6,832 bases of DNA, from contig CAAGND010000055.1 of assembly GCA_900771185.1 (NCBI GenBank), positions 1-6,832 on the forward strand. The letters are read 5' to 3'. The stretch's first letter is position 1, and the number at the start of each line of letters is the position of its first letter. The notes below the pieces were generated by a model. It did not search any database and had not been told where the DNA came from. It saw nothing but the letters and a program-made list of their open reading frames with translations. Positions 6,196 through 6,832 of this stretch are shown here, in pieces. The translations under genes and the position numbers were made by a program. This DNA comes from Clostridia bacterium. Lineage in GTDB: Bacteria; Bacillota; Clostridia; Oscillospirales; Acutalibacteraceae.

Positions 6196-6290
6196 AAAGC
6201 TGTTCCCAGATGCTCCACAAGGGGGGGGCTTGCTTTGTTGCGCCTTTTTTCAGATTGAGGACTGCCTCTAGCCGTGGGTGATGTTTTCAC
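6192..6290 (-). pseudogene. Probable 5' fragment of a minus-strand gene cut by the IS110 insertion
   Basis: A GTG at 6290 is preceded by a perfect AGGAGG (6301-6296) with a five-base spacer, a first-rate translation start. The frame reads MKTSPTARGSPQSEKRRNKA, basic and protein-like, then passes through a C-run and stops at 6192 inside the transposase 3' end. I do not recognise the product. The likely explanation is that the insertion cut the gene after ~15-20 codons. If the element is removed at the CT pair proposed here, the frame stays open on the left side down to 4524, giving 78 residues that would overlap the start of the surface-protein gene in another frame. A genuine short ORF of 32 residues is the alternative. 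Confidence 0.45.
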
Positions 6291-6485
6291 AGTAACCTCC
6301 TATTTTTTAGCGCATATTGCGCAAGATTACATTGCAGTTCTCTCACCGTGCAGCATCTTAAGCCCGTATGTTCGCCGCAGCGTGAGCGCTATATGCACGA
6401 ACGTTCATTTTATGCGTTTCCTATTCAAGTGTAACGAAAATGACTTTATATAGCTTTAGATTCACTCGGCTGATTGGTTTTGTTC
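6291..6485 (-). promoter_or_regulatory. ~195-nt 5' leader with stem-loops upstream of the truncated gene start
   Basis: The stretch between the predicted start (~6485) and the GTG at 6290 is long for an unregulated gene. Near its 3' end, on the minus strand, AAGAT (6359-6355) can pair with ATCTT (6327-6323), directly followed by the hairpin GCGCA-ATA-TGCGC (6322-6310), eight bases before AGGAGG. The first stem overlaps the stop of a possible leader peptide, an arrangement typical of translational attenuation. No known riboswitch consensus is recognised. Confidence 0.4.
6358..6408 (-). CDS. Possible 16-residue leader peptide
   Basis: ATG (6408) to TAA (6358) encodes MNVRAYSAHAAANIRA, rich in alanine (6 of 16). 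A partial ribosome binding site, AGGAA (6422-6418), lies nine bases upstream. It sits inside the long leader, 68 bases before the strong GTG start at 6290, and its stop overlaps the first arm of a stem-loop. These are features of attenuation peptides, but an ORF this short can arise by chance. Confidence 0.3.
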   Translation of the reverse strand: MNVRAYSAHAAANIRA

Positions 6486-6491
6486 TAATTA

Positions 6492-6520
6492 AGTATAGCA
6501 TTCCAAATTTGAAAAATCAA
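6492..6520 (-). promoter_or_regulatory. Minus-strand promoter in the right flank
   Basis: TTGATT (6520-6515) is exactly 17 bases from TATACT (6497-6492), with a TGC giving an extended -10. The surrounding sequence is AT-rich, unlike its neighbours. Transcription would start near 6485 and run toward the element through the leader and the GTG start. It may have been the original promoter of the genes to the left before the insertion. Confidence 0.6.
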
Positions 6521-6626
6521 TGCTTCTTACCAAAAAAACTCGGATATTGTTATAAAAAGCAACGCAGGTCATTTGTATATCGTGCTTTACGCGCAGCTCG
6601 ATTTCCATCACCGAAAGCGTTTCTGT

Positions 6627-6770
6627 TCCATTGGCACTTACCAAAGTCCCCATACACAAGCTACGAATATTGTGCCGGCTTTCCTTTGCAGCGGTGCATC
6701 ATGCCGCGCGGAGCTTTCATTGACGTTCGTGGGACTGATGCTTCGTTTTGGAACCTAAATTCCCAATGGA
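6627..6770 (-). other. Nested inverted-repeat structure, possible minus-strand RNA
   Basis: Reading the minus strand, four complementary pairs occur in strictly nested order: TCCATTGG/CCAATGGA (6770-6763 with 6634-6627), AGTCCC/GGGACT, ACGAA/TTCGT, and innermost GCGG/CCGC around a nine-base loop. Together they would fold ~144 bases into one long interrupted hairpin. A possible promoter abuts its 5' edge. The individual pairs are short, so chance is a real alternative, and no known RNA family is recognised. Confidence 0.3.
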
Positions 6771-6799
6771 TTATAACATACAGTCAAAGCTCACCCCAA
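6770..6799 (-). promoter_or_regulatory. Possible minus-strand promoter (extended -10)
   Basis: TATAAT (6775-6770) with TGT directly before it is a perfect extended -10. TTGGGG (6799-6794) is a weak -35 at 18 bases. Transcription would begin near 6763, entering the nested inverted repeat. A TTGACT lies too close (6787-6782) to be its -35. Confidence 0.4.
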
Positions 6800-6832
6800 T
6801 TATCCTGCGAAATTGAAAGACATTCGAGAATC

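Larger units (their letters stand above)
4699..6230 (+). mobile_element. IS110-family insertion sequence (ends approximate)
   Basis: An intact IS110-type transposase gene is preceded by ~220 bases of non-coding, structured sequence and followed by a short non-coding tail. IS110 elements lack classical terminal inverted repeats and usually make no target duplication, so ends cannot be read directly; I found no convincing inverted repeats. The listed ends use a CT dinucleotide at 4699-4700 and 6229-6230, by analogy with the CT core of IS621. Other CTs nearby are possible. The upstream position of the putative guide RNA fits the IS110 group rather than the IS1111 group, which carries its RNA downstream. 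The presence of the element is certain; each end is uncertain by tens of bases. Confidence 0.65.
6521..6832. other. Right-flank region without a recognisable gene
   Basis: No convincing gene is seen. The minus strand has a 54-codon open frame (6653-6489) that lacks a ribosome binding site and overlaps the promoter at 6492-6520. Another minus-strand frame is open for about 40 codons to its left-reading stop near 6677. Neither matches a family I know. A decayed gene or a structured RNA are both possible. Confidence 0.4.

Noticed and set aside
6221..6250. G-run followed by a T6 tract as the transposase terminator
   Set aside because: The only pairing found (GGC with GCC) is three to four bases, too weak for an intrinsic terminator.
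6489..6653. 54-codon minus-strand frame in the right flank
   Set aside because: The residues look protein-like, but there is no ribosome binding site, it overlaps the promoter at 6492-6520, and I recognise no family.
6573..6758. 61-codon plus-strand frame
   Set aside because: No ribosome binding site or recognisable motif, and it lies across the nested inverted repeat.

Overview
The window looks like chromosomal DNA of a low-to-mid GC Gram-positive anaerobe, most likely a clostridial bacterium of the Oscillospirales/Ruminococcaceae type. The grounds are strong AGGAGG-type ribosome binding sites, a TTG start on dapF, a secreted BspA-type leucine-rich-repeat protein anchored by three SLH modules, a clostridial-looking IS110 transposase, and GC-rich palindromic intergenic repeats. 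The taxonomic placement is inference from style, not from a marker gene.

Layout. Bases 1-310 are an intergenic repeat island: a 20-bp perfect palindrome, two identical 37-bp direct repeats, and an expanded inverted copy between them. Bases 443-1319 hold dapF (diaminopimelate epimerase, lysine and peptidoglycan synthesis) with a near-consensus extended -10 promoter. dapF converges on a very large minus-strand gene (1508-4627), and a 16-bp-stem bidirectional terminator (1450-1489) lies between them. The large gene encodes a 1039-residue secreted protein: signal peptide, about 19 BspA-type leucine-rich repeats in a higher-order tandem duplication, and three SLH modules of 61-residue period that should hold it to the cell wall.

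Bases ~4700 to ~6230 are an IS110-family insertion sequence with an apparently intact 423-residue DEDD/serine transposase. Upstream of the transposase is a good candidate for the element's bridge RNA: an extended -10 box (TGC-TATAAT), then a ~186-nt stretch whose predicted first ten bases pair perfectly with its last ten, with at least two internal stem-loops. The transposase ribosome binding site sits in a second hairpin that competes with that closing stem, so RNA folding and transposase translation may be coupled.

Bases ~6230-6832 are the right flank. On the minus strand they carry a promoter, a ~195-nt leader with a possible 16-codon leader peptide, and a strong AGGAGG/GTG gene start whose reading frame runs into the element. 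This suggests the insertion separated a regulated promoter and gene start from the sequence now to the left of the element, including the surface-protein gene. The last 200 bases hold no gene I recognise, but do hold a possible minus-strand promoter and a nested inverted-repeat structure.

The most interesting part is the IS110 bridge-RNA/transposase control region and what the insertion did to its neighbours. The bridge-RNA principle is known for the family; the specific RNA, the competing hairpins and the promoter displacement here are my readings of the sequence.
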